Part shown: positions 8,415-17,777 of the stretch, piece by piece | Position numbering within the stretch: the stretch's first letter is position 1 | How the letters are laid out: each line of letters begins with the position of its first letter | Source of the DNA: Reichenbachiella versicolor | GTDB lineage: Bacteria; Bacteroidota; Bacteroidia; Cytophagales; Cyclobacteriaceae | DNA length: 64,000 nt | Assembly (NCBI RefSeq): GCF_003171675.1 | Contig: NZ_QFZQ01000005.1 | Location: forward strand, 124,001 to 188,000 | Reading direction: 5' to 3' | Made by a program: the position numbers and the translations under genes | Notes under the pieces: generated by a model | The model's database searches: none | Seen by the model: only the letters and a program-made list of their open reading frames with translations | What the model was told of the DNA's origin: nothing

Positions 8415-10277
8415 CTAAAATTCGTCCATATCTAAAAACAATATACCCTGTGGCTTGCGGTTGTATTTAGCTGCAATTCTTCTTTCCCTGCTCATTCGCT
8501 TTTTGACATAGTTCAATGTATGGAACTTGGCATAGTAGCGCTTGAAGTCTAGTTTGTCGTTAATCATACTTTGTTCAAATGACCTAAGTTGGTCTCTAAA
8601 CTCAGCATTTTCTAGGTTTGGACTATTAGGCCCATCGATACGATACTCTCCTAAAACACCCAGTACGTATCTTAACTTTTGATGAAGCACGTAAGACTTT
8701 TCTCTTAAATCCACATATTTAGGAAAGTCGTTGAATCCGAAAGCATTGATACCACCTGCAATAATAGCCACTGCACCGACATATGGCACTAATTTCTGAG
8801 CAGTACCATCTTCTTCATAGACATTACCCATTGCAGTATAGGTCGCAGAGAACATTGATACGATTGAGAGTCCTTTTTTGATGGTTTGGACTTTGTACTC
8901 TCTATCCTGCATCTCAGCATTGATTTGTGAAAGAACCTCCACCATTTGCACAGCATCGTTCCTATATTCCATATAGGTTCGATAAGTCAATTCTGTATCT
9001 TCACGATGCTCTACAGTGATTGTAAAGGCACGTTGGTCAACATATCCAAAAGGATCTTTGACAATAAGGAGCATATCGAAAGACTCTGGTTTCATTTCCA
9101 CTCCTACTACATCAAACCCAGGCGTCCATTCTATATTCAACATGTTGTCTTTGAATGTCCAGTCCATTCCTTTAGGAGCTCCTCTTATATCTATTTCTAG
9201 CTCTTGAGGATCATCATTTCCATCTTGGATAAAAACTGTTTTCTGGAAAGTCAACCCTTCTTTGATGCGTTGGTTTTGTAGGTTTAGAATTTTTGGAGGT
9301 TGATTTCTTACGTTCTTTTGGATTTTAAATCTCTTGATAATGGTATGCGGATTGTTTGAGCTAATTTCTGTTGCTTCTACTGTGACTTCAACAGGGAAGA
9401 ATCGCCTTAAACGCATTATTTGATCTTGATTCAGTTTCCAAGTAAATTTTCCATCTCCTGATAATTTGGGGTTTCCCATTTTGGTAGGAATATCCAGTTT
9501 GTATAGTAAAGAATCACCTTCTGGATCTCTGGCCGCTAAGTCGATTTCAAGCTTTTCACTTGGTGAGATATAATATTCATCCATTACAGGATAGATAAAA
9601 TATGGAGGCTGATTATTTCTATTGAGGATGAATAGAATATTCTTCTCATTGACTTGATGCTCTTCATCTACTGCAAGTACAGTAAGACTATAATATTTGT
9701 CATCCAACTGCGATCTTAGAGGTGTCCACTCAAGAGTAAGTACATTATTATCAATATTAATACTAACACTATCTAGAGACTTAAGATTTTTGTTCTCATT
9801 GAAGAAATAGTCGAAACTCACTTTATCCTTTTTCCTTGACACTTGTGATTCAGCCGTGATTTTTAGCGTGAGTTTAGTGTCTGGAGTCAAATGATAAATC
9901 CCTTTGTCATCGGGAAGGTTGCTTTCTATCAAAAAGGTAGGAGGATTAGTTTCGGTATCAATGGAGATGAAAACTGAGTTTTTGTCTAACAGTTTTCCGT
10001 CTTGCACAAGTCTAAAATCGATTATAATGTTCTGTCCAACGTACTCATTCGGCACTTCCCATGAAAACTTGGTAGAATCTAACATGGCTCCTTCAGGAGC
10101 ATTGTCCATTTCGATATGGGAGCCGGCAGTTGTTTTATTAATTTCAAAGTAAACAGATTCCCCTATTTGCGTCTGATAGAATTTACGCTTTAGGACTAAT
10201 TGTGGAATTGTATCTGCTTGTGAGTAGGAAAGGAAAGTTGATAGTACAAATGCAATTATCAGTAAGTGTCTCATCAT
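8415..10277 (-). CDS. Secreted protein with Ig/cadherin-like repeats
   Basis: About 620 residues. The start is set at one of two adjacent ATGs (10277 or 10274) because this places a signal peptide, MRHLLIIAFVLSTFLSYSQ, at the N-terminus; an upstream ATG at 10316 adds a poor leader. The body has three or more beta-sandwich modules with recurring signatures such as NQPPYFIYP, NQPPKILNLQNQRIKEG, ARDPEGDSLLYKL and DGKFTWKLN, resembling cadherin/PKD-type repeats. The C-terminal 190 residues are helical and end KPQGILFLDMDEF. It is probably a periplasmic or surface adhesin-like protein; the function is unknown. It stands 103 nt after batB's start in the same orientation. Confidence 0.72.
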   Translation of the reverse strand: MMRHLLIIAFVLSTFLSYSQADTIPQLVLKRKFYQTQIGESVYFEINKTTAGSHIEMDNAPEGAMLDSTKFSWEVPNEYVGQNIIIDFRLVQDGKLLDKNSVFISIDTETNPPTFLIESNLPDDKGIYHLTPDTKLTLKITAESQVSRKKDKVSFDYFFNENKNLKSLDSVSINIDNNVLTLEWTPLRSQLDDKYYSLTVLAVDEEHQVNEKNILFILNRNNQPPYFIYPVMDEYYISPSEKLEIDLAARDPEGDSLLYKLDIPTKMGNPKLSGDGKFTWKLNQDQIMRLRRFFPVEVTVEATEISSNNPHTIIKRFKIQKNVRNQPPKILNLQNQRIKEGLTFQKTVFIQDGNDDPQELEIDIRGAPKGMDWTFKDNMLNIEWTPGFDVVGVEMKPESFDMLLIVKDPFGYVDQRAFTITVEHREDTELTYRTYMEYRNDAVQMVEVLSQINAEMQDREYKVQTIKKGLSIVSMFSATYTAMGNVYEEDGTAQKLVPYVGAVAIIAGGINAFGFNDFPKYVDLREKSYVLHQKLRYVLGVLGEYRIDGPNSPNLENAEFRDQLRSFEQSMINDKLDFKRYYAKFHTLNYVKKRMSRERRIAAKYNRKPQGILFLDMDEF

Positions 10278-10471
10278 ACTTTTTTCATCAAGGAATTGAA
10301 CCAGCCAAAAATACAAAACTTAGTAGTATTTGAATCTAAGCAGTCAGATAAGAAAAGAGATTCTTGAGATAAAAGAACAACACTTAACAACAAACAATAT
10401 TTGAAGGTGCTTCAGTGAAACTTATTTAGGATAATAGAATGCGAATCATGAAGTTTCAAACTCAATTGAAG

Positions 10472-11425
10472 TTAAGTATTCATCCATCTCCAAAACTTCT
10501 TAAAAACATTGTTAGTAGGTTCCAATTGTGGCTGTTGAGGGGCTTTTTTAGAAGGCTTTCTCTTGACTTTTTGAGTGGGTGGCTTTTGATCAGCCATTAA
10601 TTTTTGATAGTGTTCAGCTTTTTGTTGTTTAACCTTCTTTTTTCGTTGTTCTTCTTTTATTTCTGCTTCTCGCTGTTTGCGTCTTCTTTCAGCTTCAACT
10701 GGGTTAATATTGTTTTTTCTTCTTCTCCTTCTGTCTTGTGGTTTTCTACGCTTGCGATCAGGGCCTTTGGTGTAACGGATTTCATCTGTCGCAGCTAAAG
10801 TTTCCTCTTTTTTCTTATCCTCTTCAGAGGAAGCTTCCATTTTCGGCTTTGGCTCTGGAAGATCAATTTTCCCTTTGACTGTCAGTCCTTGAAGTTGTAC
10901 TTTCTTAGGCTTGATGACATTTGTATTTTCATCAAGTGCCAGTTTTTCTGCATATGAAAGATCCTCAACTTCATCATCATTACGCTCAATTAGGGATGAA
11001 TGGACTTCTTCAGAACGTTCGGTTTCTACTATACTTTCCTCTACTGATTCTTTAACTGGAGGAATGACTTCCTCCTCTTTGGTAGTTTCTACTTTTTCAT
11101 TAGAAACTATAGGTGCTTCTATTTCTTGTCTTATTTCTACCTCTTCCACAAGATTTATTTCCTCTAGAATAATACTTTCTTGTTTTAAGGAAGGAGTTGC
11201 TATAGTTTCTTCTTCATGCACTTGAACTTCGGCAACTATATTTTCTATTACTTCTTGCTTCGGCTCCTCTAAAGTCTTGTCGAAATAGTCAAGAATCTGC
11301 TGAACTTCTTCATCATTGAGTTTAGTATTACTTCCCTTACTTAGGTCTATCTCGATAGACTCTGCATAGGTTGATATTTTAGAGGGCGCGATCTTGATTT
11401 TGCGTGCAAGTGAAGCGATTCTCAT
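10472..11425 (-). CDS. IF-2 N-terminal-like domain protein with charged disordered tail
   Basis: 317 residues. The first 50 (MRIASLARKIKIAPSKISTY, then NTKLNDEEVQQIL) resemble the helical IF2_N subdomain at the start of translation initiation factor IF-2. The rest is Glu-rich (about 55-170), then strongly Lys/Arg-rich (about 210-300), ending in KKFWRWMNT. There is no GTPase domain, so it is not IF-2 itself. A nucleic-acid or ribosome-associated role is only inference. Its composition would suit a cytoplasmic, largely disordered protein. It is monocistronic by spacing. Confidence 0.6.
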   Translation of the reverse strand: MRIASLARKIKIAPSKISTYAESIEIDLSKGSNTKLNDEEVQQILDYFDKTLEEPKQEVIENIVAEVQVHEEETIATPSLKQESIILEEINLVEEVEIRQEIEAPIVSNEKVETTKEEEVIPPVKESVEESIVETERSEEVHSSLIERNDDEVEDLSYAEKLALDENTNVIKPKKVQLQGLTVKGKIDLPEPKPKMEASSEEDKKKEETLAATDEIRYTKGPDRKRRKPQDRRRRRKNNINPVEAERRRKQREAEIKEEQRKKKVKQQKAEHYQKLMADQKPPTQKVKRKPSKKAPQQPQLEPTNNVFKKFWRWMNT

Positions 11426-11574
11426 CGGCGGATATATTTTAATAATTTAATCGCATAGCCTAGCCCATTGGGTTTAGTTCTCTGTCCCATGGAACAAGCC
11501 TAAATAACATTCTGAAGACAACTCATACTCTCTTAATTTGATGTCTTCATCTGCAAATATAGTTTTGGACGAAA

Positions 11575-12624
11575 TCATGTCAAATCAAAGGTTGAAATAA
11601 AAAACGGTCTATTAAATAACTCTTTACGTTTTTCGGTAGAAAAGTTATTGATCTTGCATATAACGGAAGCATCTACTGCGGAATTGATTTTGTTGAGTAA
11701 GCCCAAGTTCATACTTGACATCAGGGCAGCTTCATAAGAATCTAAGTCTACTGAAATGATAGCTGTGTTCATTTGATGAATAACTAATGTAGACTCTATT
11801 AGAGATTGAATTTCTTCTTTACTTGCTTGTTTCGAGAATAAATAATCAAGGGCCACAAACTTGAAGTTATTGTTAATCAACTTGTTGACAAATGGTAATT
11901 TACTTACTGTTTCAATCAAGGTTCTTCCGTGCTTGCCGGCCAATGAAATTATATTCCAGTACTCTGGGTTGGCTTGTACGCCCGCAATTATTTGGTTGTC
12001 TGAGTTTTTAAGAATGTAATAGTCTCCATTATAAAAAAGGTTTTCTTCGGTATAGCAAGAGTGCTTTTTATATTGGTCTTGCAGCAACTCTTGTATCTGA
12101 GGATATTCTTCCTTAGTAGCTTTAGTTACTTTGATATTCCGAGATGGGTTAAACCTAGAGAAGTTGTATGTTCGAAATTTACGTATTGTTTCAAAACCAA
12201 ACTCATCACAAAGAGTCTGAGATCGTGTGTTATTTGGGTCGACATAGGCATAGAAAAGACTTGATCTACTACTACTGAATAGTTTACCAGACAGAAAGTC
12301 CTTTATTTCTGTTCTCAGTCTAGAATTTTTCTTTGTTTTATACCGCTTGGCTGATGAGGACCTGTAATTATGATCAAATGAAAAATACCGAACGTAATAA
12401 TTGTTTTGATTCTCCTCTTCTCTTTCGCAAAAACAGCATGTACCTAATGTCTTATCGTTTCTAACAATAGAAGTGAAAATAGGAGACGGGATACGGCCAA
12501 TCTTGATAAGTGTGTTTAGTTGTTGATAAACCATACTTCGCCCAGGGGTTCCTAGGACGTTATTGGCTAATAACTGCTTGATGGAGTCTGTGACTCTATT
12601 CGATATGGTGATAAGTCGTGCCAT
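11575..12624 (-). CDS. GNAT-like acetyltransferase-related protein, unassigned
   Basis: 349 residues, soluble. The N-terminal part has SIVRNDKTLGTCCFCERE and a YVRYFSFDHNYR strand-loop, like the acetyl-CoA-binding core of GNAT proteins, then IKDFLSGKLF and YAYVDPNNTRSQTLCDEFGF, the usual C-terminal GNAT alternation of helix and strand. The C-terminal 150 residues form a second region (TKEEYPQIQELLQDQYK) that could be a second, degenerate GNAT. Substrate unknown. It lies 15 nt after the start of the CHAP-like gene on the same strand, so the two may share a transcript. Confidence 0.5.
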   Translation of the reverse strand: MARLITISNRVTDSIKQLLANNVLGTPGRSMVYQQLNTLIKIGRIPSPIFTSIVRNDKTLGTCCFCEREEENQNNYYVRYFSFDHNYRSSSAKRYKTKKNSRLRTEIKDFLSGKLFSSSRSSLFYAYVDPNNTRSQTLCDEFGFETIRKFRTYNFSRFNPSRNIKVTKATKEEYPQIQELLQDQYKKHSCYTEENLFYNGDYYILKNSDNQIIAGVQANPEYWNIISLAGKHGRTLIETVSKLPFVNKLINNNFKFVALDYLFSKQASKEEIQSLIESTLVIHQMNTAIISVDLDSYEAALMSSMNLGLLNKINSAVDASVICKINNFSTEKRKELFNRPFFISTFDLT

Positions 12625-12639
12625 CTAGACACGAATATC

Positions 12640-13125
12640 TCACTTTTCTTTAATAGGTCTGTAAATAAAAACCTTCCCTTTTTGCATTCGGTCTAGTCTG
12701 AATGTACTCACACCTACTTTCTTACCCCATGAACTGGTGTTTTGATGTGCTATTTCGTAGTTCTTTGGTGCGTTGACTTTATAAACTATAGCAGTATGCT
12801 GCCCCATGCTTTCAGAGAAAGTAGTATTATTTTCTTTCCATTTGAGTAATACGCCTTCAAACTGGATCAAATCTCCCGGTAAAATTTCTTCTTTGTCAGG
12901 ATTCAGCCTACGACCGTATGTCGTGATGGTTTTCATAGAAGATCGGTCAAAGTATGCTTCAGAATAAGCTAATGCTCCTGCTGCTAGATCCCAACATTCC
13001 CCTCGGTCAACTTTGGTTCCCATAACTGAATCCACATATTTGATGATCTTTTCATTGAGATCAGGAAGTTTTTTTGGAGCAAACGATAGAGCTGTGATGG
13101 CAAGAACTATGCTGAGAGTTTTCAT
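12640..13125 (-). CDS. Secreted CHAP/NlpC-like cysteine amidase
   Basis: 161 residues with a signal peptide (TLSIVLAITALSFA). A Cys in DRGECWDLAAGAL and a His in SMGQHTAIVYKV, followed by EIAHQN, give the Cys-His arrangement of papain-like CHAP/NlpC peptidoglycan or peptide amidases. PGDLIQFEG between them is the typical substrate-loop strand. A cell-wall or secreted-peptide substrate is inferred. It is close to the upstream gene's start on the same strand. Confidence 0.65.
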   Translation of the reverse strand: MKTLSIVLAITALSFAPKKLPDLNEKIIKYVDSVMGTKVDRGECWDLAAGALAYSEAYFDRSSMKTITTYGRRLNPDKEEILPGDLIQFEGVLLKWKENNTTFSESMGQHTAIVYKVNAPKNYEIAHQNTSSWGKKVGVSTFRLDRMQKGKVFIYRPIKEK

Positions 13126-13209
13126 TTTTTAATTGACGATTTAAGTATTACAGTTTATTAGAGGCTAGGTTTTATCTCGTGAATCTAGTACGACTTCCGC
13201 TCATTAGAG

Positions 13210-13911
13210 TTATTGGTAGTACATAGAATCTTCACATTGAGTATATCCTTTTTCTTTCATTATTCTAACGATAGAAGTTGGTTTTAAGTATCGCTCCGTT
13301 TTGTCCAAGTCCTCCATTATGGATTTGATCTTCGGACTACTATCTAGATTAATATGAGTCCTTATCCAGCTGCTCCAAGCCAGCAAATTGCAACCCAAAC
13401 CATGATCAATAGTTCTAATATCAGTTTGCTGTTCGAACTCATCTAGGTACTCTGAAGATAAATTACCGACAGCCACTCTTAGCATTCTTAAAGTATTTCT
13501 ATTGATGAAGTCAGATGTATGAGCTAGTTCATGACCTATGACGCCTACTTGGGCATTGCGAGGCATTGTATGCATCAAAGCTGAGTCAAATAAAGGAATA
13601 GACTTCTTAGCTATTAGAATTAGGTACCTTCTATTTTTCGCAGATCGAAATAAGGTACTGAATATTGTTGGGCGAGAGACAAAAGGAATTCCGTTTTCGA
13701 TTACTTCGAATTTGATATGGATGTCATTGAGCTCAGGATAGAAGGATAATGCTTCTTCAATAGGCACTGAGTACTGAATGGGAATGATTTTCTTGTTCTT
13801 GACCAATTCATTCTCTGAAGGGCAGAAAGAGCGATTTTCTGTGAGATAAAATATCAAAACACAGCTGCTAATTAAGATCAAGAGTGTAACAAGGGTAATT
13901 TTCTTTGTCAT
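13210..13911 (-). CDS. Membrane-anchored HExxH metallopeptidase-like protein
   Basis: Start chosen at ATG 13911 (233 residues) because it is followed directly by a signal anchor (ITLVTLLILISSCVLIFYL); a start at 13995 adds 28 basic residues before it. The zinc motif is clear: VGVIGHELAHTSDF (HExxH), as in M48-like or minigluzincin peptidases. A downstream Glu, needed as third ligand, could be in EYLDEFEQQTD. A Cys in the anchor (ISSCVL) might be a lipobox. Substrate unknown. Confidence 0.65.
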   Translation of the reverse strand: MTKKITLVTLLILISSCVLIFYLTENRSFCPSENELVKNKKIIPIQYSVPIEEALSFYPELNDIHIKFEVIENGIPFVSRPTIFSTLFRSAKNRRYLILIAKKSIPLFDSALMHTMPRNAQVGVIGHELAHTSDFINRNTLRMLRVAVGNLSSEYLDEFEQQTDIRTIDHGLGCNLLAWSSWIRTHINLDSSPKIKSIMEDLDKTERYLKPTSIVRIMKEKGYTQCEDSMYYQ

Positions 13912-14130
13912 CAGGTGATTAAGTTTACTTGTAAGAGAAATTTTACATCCTTTAAATTTTAAATTTATTACTCTGACATTTAACGTTTGAGACATATTAA
14001 CAGTTCGAAAGTAGTTGTTTTTAGAAGGGACTCTATTGAAGAAGACAATTCACGCTTAATTCTGAATTTTGTCCTTAAAGAACTTATAAAGAATCTTGTC
14101 ATTCATTCTATGCAGTTCTAACTTCTCCAC

Positions 14131-15171
14131 ATGAAAAAAATAACCCAATTAATGCTATTAGCTGTTGTATTCTTTGCGTGTTCAACAGCCAAAAAAGATG
14201 TAGAAACTAAGGTGGAAAGGGTAATTGCCTTTGAGGGACAACAGGTGACTGGTGTGACGATTAGTCGAGATGAAAGGCTCTTTGCGAATTTCCCAAGATG
14301 GAGAGAAGGAGTAAAGTATTCGGTAGTAGAAGTCCTATCTGATGTACAATCTAAAGCTTATCCAAATGAATCTTGGAATAGCTGGACTATAGGAAATGCA
14401 GTTACTGACTCTAGTTTCGTTTGTGTACAATCAGTGGTAATGTCAAATGATAAACTATTTGTCATTGATACTCGAAACCCTCAATTCAAAGGAGTAATAG
14501 AATCACCTATGATTTATGTTTTTGATTTAAAAACAGACAAACTTTCTGAGGCTTACCAACTTTCTGACAGTGTATTCTATGATAACTCATATGTCAATGA
14601 CGTGAGAATAGATGAAGGTACTCAGACAGCCTTTTTCACGGATTCGGGAAGAGCTGGACTTATCGTTCTTGATTTAGAAAGTGGTAGTGCTAAACGAGTA
14701 TTGGATGAACATATCTCGACTACTGCTGAAGTTGGATACCTGACTATCAACGATAAGAAATGGAGTAATATGGTTCATTCTGACGGTATAGCACTAGATT
14801 CTGAAAACGGAATGCTGTACTATCATTCTTTGACAGGGTATAATCTGTATAGGGTGCCTACAAATGCACTAATCAATGCCACAGAAAAAGATATTCAGTC
14901 AAAAGCTGAATTAGTAGCCAAGACTGCGGCACCTGATGGTATGATCATATATGAAGGGGCGATTTATTACGCAGATCTTGAGAATCATAAAATCCTAAAA
15001 ATGGATCTTAAGACTAAAGAGGTTTCAGAAGTAGTCTCTGGTGCAGAAGTCATTTGGGCAGATACATTTACAATTGGTGGTGGGTACTTGTACTACACCA
15101 ACTCTAGAATTCATGAAGCTTCGGCTGATGTGTCTGATATGAGTTTCTCTATCAATAAGATAAAACTGTAG
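14131..15171 (+). CDS. Lipoprotein of the yellow/MRJP (L-dopachrome tautomerase-related) family
   Basis: 346 residues. The lipobox (LLAVVFFACSTA) predicts a lipid-anchored outer-membrane or periplasmic protein. A six-bladed beta-propeller is suggested by spaced family phrases: NFPRWREGVKYSVVEV near the start, FVIDTRNPQ, VNDVRIDEGTQTAFFTDSGR, MVHSDGIALDSENGMLYYHS and YTNSRIHEA. These match the bacterial 'yellow' or major royal jelly protein family. The enzymatic activity of bacterial members is not settled. It is monocistronic, divergent from the metallopeptidase. Confidence 0.82.
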   Translation: MKKITQLMLLAVVFFACSTAKKDVETKVERVIAFEGQQVTGVTISRDERLFANFPRWREGVKYSVVEVLSDVQSKAYPNESWNSWTIGNAVTDSSFVCVQSVVMSNDKLFVIDTRNPQFKGVIESPMIYVFDLKTDKLSEAYQLSDSVFYDNSYVNDVRIDEGTQTAFFTDSGRAGLIVLDLESGSAKRVLDEHISTTAEVGYLTINDKKWSNMVHSDGIALDSENGMLYYHSLTGYNLYRVPTNALINATEKDIQSKAELVAKTAAPDGMIIYEGAIYYADLENHKILKMDLKTKEVSEVVSGAEVIWADTFTIGGGYLYYTNSRIHEASADVSDMSFSINKIKL

Positions 15172-15330
15172 TACTTTCTAGTCTACTAATAGTCTTAGGA
15201 GTAGAAAGGTTATTTGGAGCGAAGTGATCCGTTTAATGATATACCTGTTAAATAGATTACTTTGATTCCATTTGCCATATGCTGAGACTAGTGTTTTATA
15301 AATATTACTTTTTCGTACATTTCTATAGCC

Positions 15331-15768
15331 ATGCAGTTATTTAAAAAACCATTCCAACTCTTAACCATAGATGAACTTTATCAACTTTTAAAGTTGAGAG
15401 TAGATGTATTTGTCGTAGAGCAAGATTGTGCATACCCAGAATTAGATGGGAAAGATCAACAGAGCACTCACTATTGGTTTCAAGAAGGAGAAGATCTAGC
15501 TGCTTGTTTGAGAACTTACGAACGTAAATCAGGGCAATATGCTATTGGTAGAATTGCAACAGACCATAATTACCGCGGACAAAGATTGGCAGCCAAACTT
15601 ATCGAAATAGCTATCAATGATATAAAATCAATAGAAGGAGCTAAAAGCATTTTACTCAATGCTCAAAGTCATTTAATTCCGTATTATGAAGGTTTTGGAT
15701 TCAAAGTTTGTTCAAAAGAATATTTAGAAGACGGGATTCCTCACACGGATTTGGAGATGTTCTTGTAA
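15331..15768 (+). CDS. elaA: ElaA-family GNAT acetyltransferase
   Basis: 145 residues of the compact ElaA type. Signatures: ELYQLLKLRVDVFVVEQDCAYPELDGKDQ, of which the LRVDVFVVEQ and YPELDGKD parts are near universal in the family, then RIATDHNYRGQRLAAKLIE, where YRGQRLA is the acetyl-CoA pyrophosphate loop. FGFKVCSKEYLEDGIPHTDL closes the fold. It is cytoplasmic. The substrate is unproved. Confidence 0.92.
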   Translation: MQLFKKPFQLLTIDELYQLLKLRVDVFVVEQDCAYPELDGKDQQSTHYWFQEGEDLAACLRTYERKSGQYAIGRIATDHNYRGQRLAAKLIEIAINDIKSIEGAKSILLNAQSHLIPYYEGFGFKVCSKEYLEDGIPHTDLEMFL

Positions 15769-15865
15769 GCTATTCAACCTCATTTCTTATTAGAATACTC
15801 ATCCAATGCAATAAGTAAGACAACATGTTGTCTACTGTATTAAATTGCTCTTAGATTAACTTCTA

Positions 15866-17326
15866 ATGATGATGAAATACTACATATTACTAATAGCACT
15901 ATTGATCAGTGCTTCTTGTTCACAAATTAAAGAATCCGGTCAGGAGAATGTTCCAGAAATAGGTCGCCCCAATATAATCTTATTCGTTTCGGATGATCAT
16001 GGAACGGATGCAATCGGGGCTTATGGAAACCCAGTCATTCAAACTCCGAATATGGATAAACTGGCAGAAGAAGGTGTTCGGTTTACCAATGCATATTGCA
16101 CTAGCGCCAGTTGTGCAGCCAGTAGATCAGTGATACTGACAGGTAAGTTTGGACATGCTACGGGATCATATGGACATACACACGATTACCATCATTTCAG
16201 CACTTTTCCTGATGTCAAGTCTTTACCCGTACTATTGGACGCAGTTGGCTATCATACTGCTCGGATAGGCAAATATCATTTGGCTCCAGAGTCTGTCTAT
16301 GACTTCAATACAGTGCTAGAAGATAATGAAAGAAGTACAGTCACTATGGCCAATAAGTGTAAGGAAGTAATTGACTCCAAAGAACCTTTTTTCTTATACT
16401 TCTGCACAGGGGATCCGCATAGAGGCAATCCATTTAAACCAGATCCTTGGGATGCTCCTAACAATTTTGGAAATAGACCAGAGGGATACGAAGGAGTGGA
16501 AGAAATTATTTATAGACCTGAAGATGTCATTGTTCCAGACTTCTTACCAGATACCAAGCAGTGTCGAGAAGAGTTGGCACAGTACTATCAAAGCGTATCA
16601 CGAATAGATAAAGGTATAGGTCAGCTTAATAAGTTACTAGCAGAAGCGGGAAAGCTCGACAACACCATCTTCATCTACATATCTGATAATGGAATTGCTT
16701 TCCCTGGTGCTAAAACCACATTATATGAACCAGGAATCAAATTGCCATGTATCATCAAAGATCCTTCAAAGGACAAAAAAGGAATCGTCAATAATACTTT
16801 GGTTTCATGGGTGGATTTAACCCCAACCATCTTAGATATGGCCAAAGCTGAGTTTGATGAAGAGAGCTTTCATGGAGTATCTTTTGCGAATGCAATTGTA
16901 GAGGAAGACGCTAGTCGGCAAGAAGTATATGCCTCACATACCTTTCATGAGATTACTATGTACTATCCGATGCGCTCTATTCGCAGTGGAGATTATAAGC
17001 TGATATTCAATACTGCATACCAGCTAGAATACCCCTTCGCCTCTGACCTTTGGGCTTCGTCGACTTGGCAGGCGATTTATAGAAATGGTATTGAAACCTA
17101 TGGCAAGCGAAAAGTTCATGATTACTTACAAAGGTCAGAATTTGAGCTTTACGACTTAGCAAATGATCCTGATGAAATCACCAATTTGGCATTGGTACCG
17201 GAGAAAGAAGAGTTACTTGAAAACATGAAGCAAAAGCTTAAAGAATATCAGCTCCGTACAAGAGACCCTTGGATCATCATGTGGGATCATGATGCATCTA
17301 TGCAAGGAACTGGAACAGGACTGTAA
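15866..17326 (+). CDS. Sulfatase lipoprotein (type I, Cys formylglycine site)
   Basis: 486 residues. A lipoprotein signal (LLISASCSQ) places it in the envelope. The sulfatase core has the metal-binding FVSDDHG (D43/D44) and the formylglycine motif C83-A-A-S-R87 within TSASCAASRSVILTG. ISDNGIAFPGAKTTLYEPG carries the second metal/substrate strand. The overall layout resembles heparan N-sulfatase-like sulfatases acting on sulfated sugars, fitting a marine polysaccharide user. No sulfatase maturase or glycoside hydrolase is nearby. Three successive ATGs make the exact start uncertain by two residues. A 21-bp repeat array starts 6 nt after its stop. Confidence 0.93.
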   Translation: MMMKYYILLIALLISASCSQIKESGQENVPEIGRPNIILFVSDDHGTDAIGAYGNPVIQTPNMDKLAEEGVRFTNAYCTSASCAASRSVILTGKFGHATGSYGHTHDYHHFSTFPDVKSLPVLLDAVGYHTARIGKYHLAPESVYDFNTVLEDNERSTVTMANKCKEVIDSKEPFFLYFCTGDPHRGNPFKPDPWDAPNNFGNRPEGYEGVEEIIYRPEDVIVPDFLPDTKQCREELAQYYQSVSRIDKGIGQLNKLLAEAGKLDNTIFIYISDNGIAFPGAKTTLYEPGIKLPCIIKDPSKDKKGIVNNTLVSWVDLTPTILDMAKAEFDEESFHGVSFANAIVEEDASRQEVYASHTFHEITMYYPMRSIRSGDYKLIFNTAYQLEYPFASDLWASSTWQAIYRNGIETYGKRKVHDYLQRSEFELYDLANDPDEITNLALVPEKEELLENMKQKLKEYQLRTRDPWIIMWDHDASMQGTGTGL

Positions 17327-17331
17327 AACCC

Positions 17332-17583
17332 TCAGAACCGTGAGAATTTGTCACAGAACGGCTATTTATTGATTAAGAACCTATAAGTATTGATTAAGGA
17401 CTGCAAGAAAATGGCTGAGTACCACTGATAAATAAATGAGGACGGTTCAGAAATCATTCAGTACCACTAAAAAATGACTGAGAACGGCTCTAAATTCATT
17501 CAGGACGGGTGTAAAATGACATAGTACCACTCAAAAATCGTTCAGGACCAACAAAAAATGGGATAGGACCATATTAAAATCTC
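17332..17583. repeat. 12-unit array with exact 21-bp period, AGnAC core
   Basis: Twelve diverged units start every 21 bp from 17332 to 17563. All twelve keep A-G-n-A-C at positions 3-7, n being A, G or T but not C. Most keep an A-rich stretch ending AAAT near positions 14-18. The rest is poorly conserved. 21 bp is two helical turns, so the cores and A-tracts lie on one face of the DNA. No long reading frame runs through it. Confidence 0.85.
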
Positions 17584-17694
17584 TATTCACCTCGAGACGT
17601 CCATCTTTCTTGAGGGATAGGGGCAAAATCAATAGTTCTACCATGCCTAGACCTGAACCACTTAAGAGAACATAGCTTCACGACAGCATGTTGA

Positions 17695-17742
17695 ATTAAA
17701 AAAGGTGTCACAATTCGTAATAACTACTTTTGAGACACCTTT
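17695..17742 (-). terminator. Probable terminator of the DUF2911 gene
   Basis: AAAGGTGTC (17701-17709) and GACACCTTT (17734-17742) form a 9-bp stem with a 24-nt loop. Read on the minus strand it is followed by a run of T. It lies about 35 nt beyond the DUF2911 stop. Confidence 0.65.
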
Positions 17743-17777
17743 AGTTTAATAATATCCTCATCTAGAGAATGACATGA

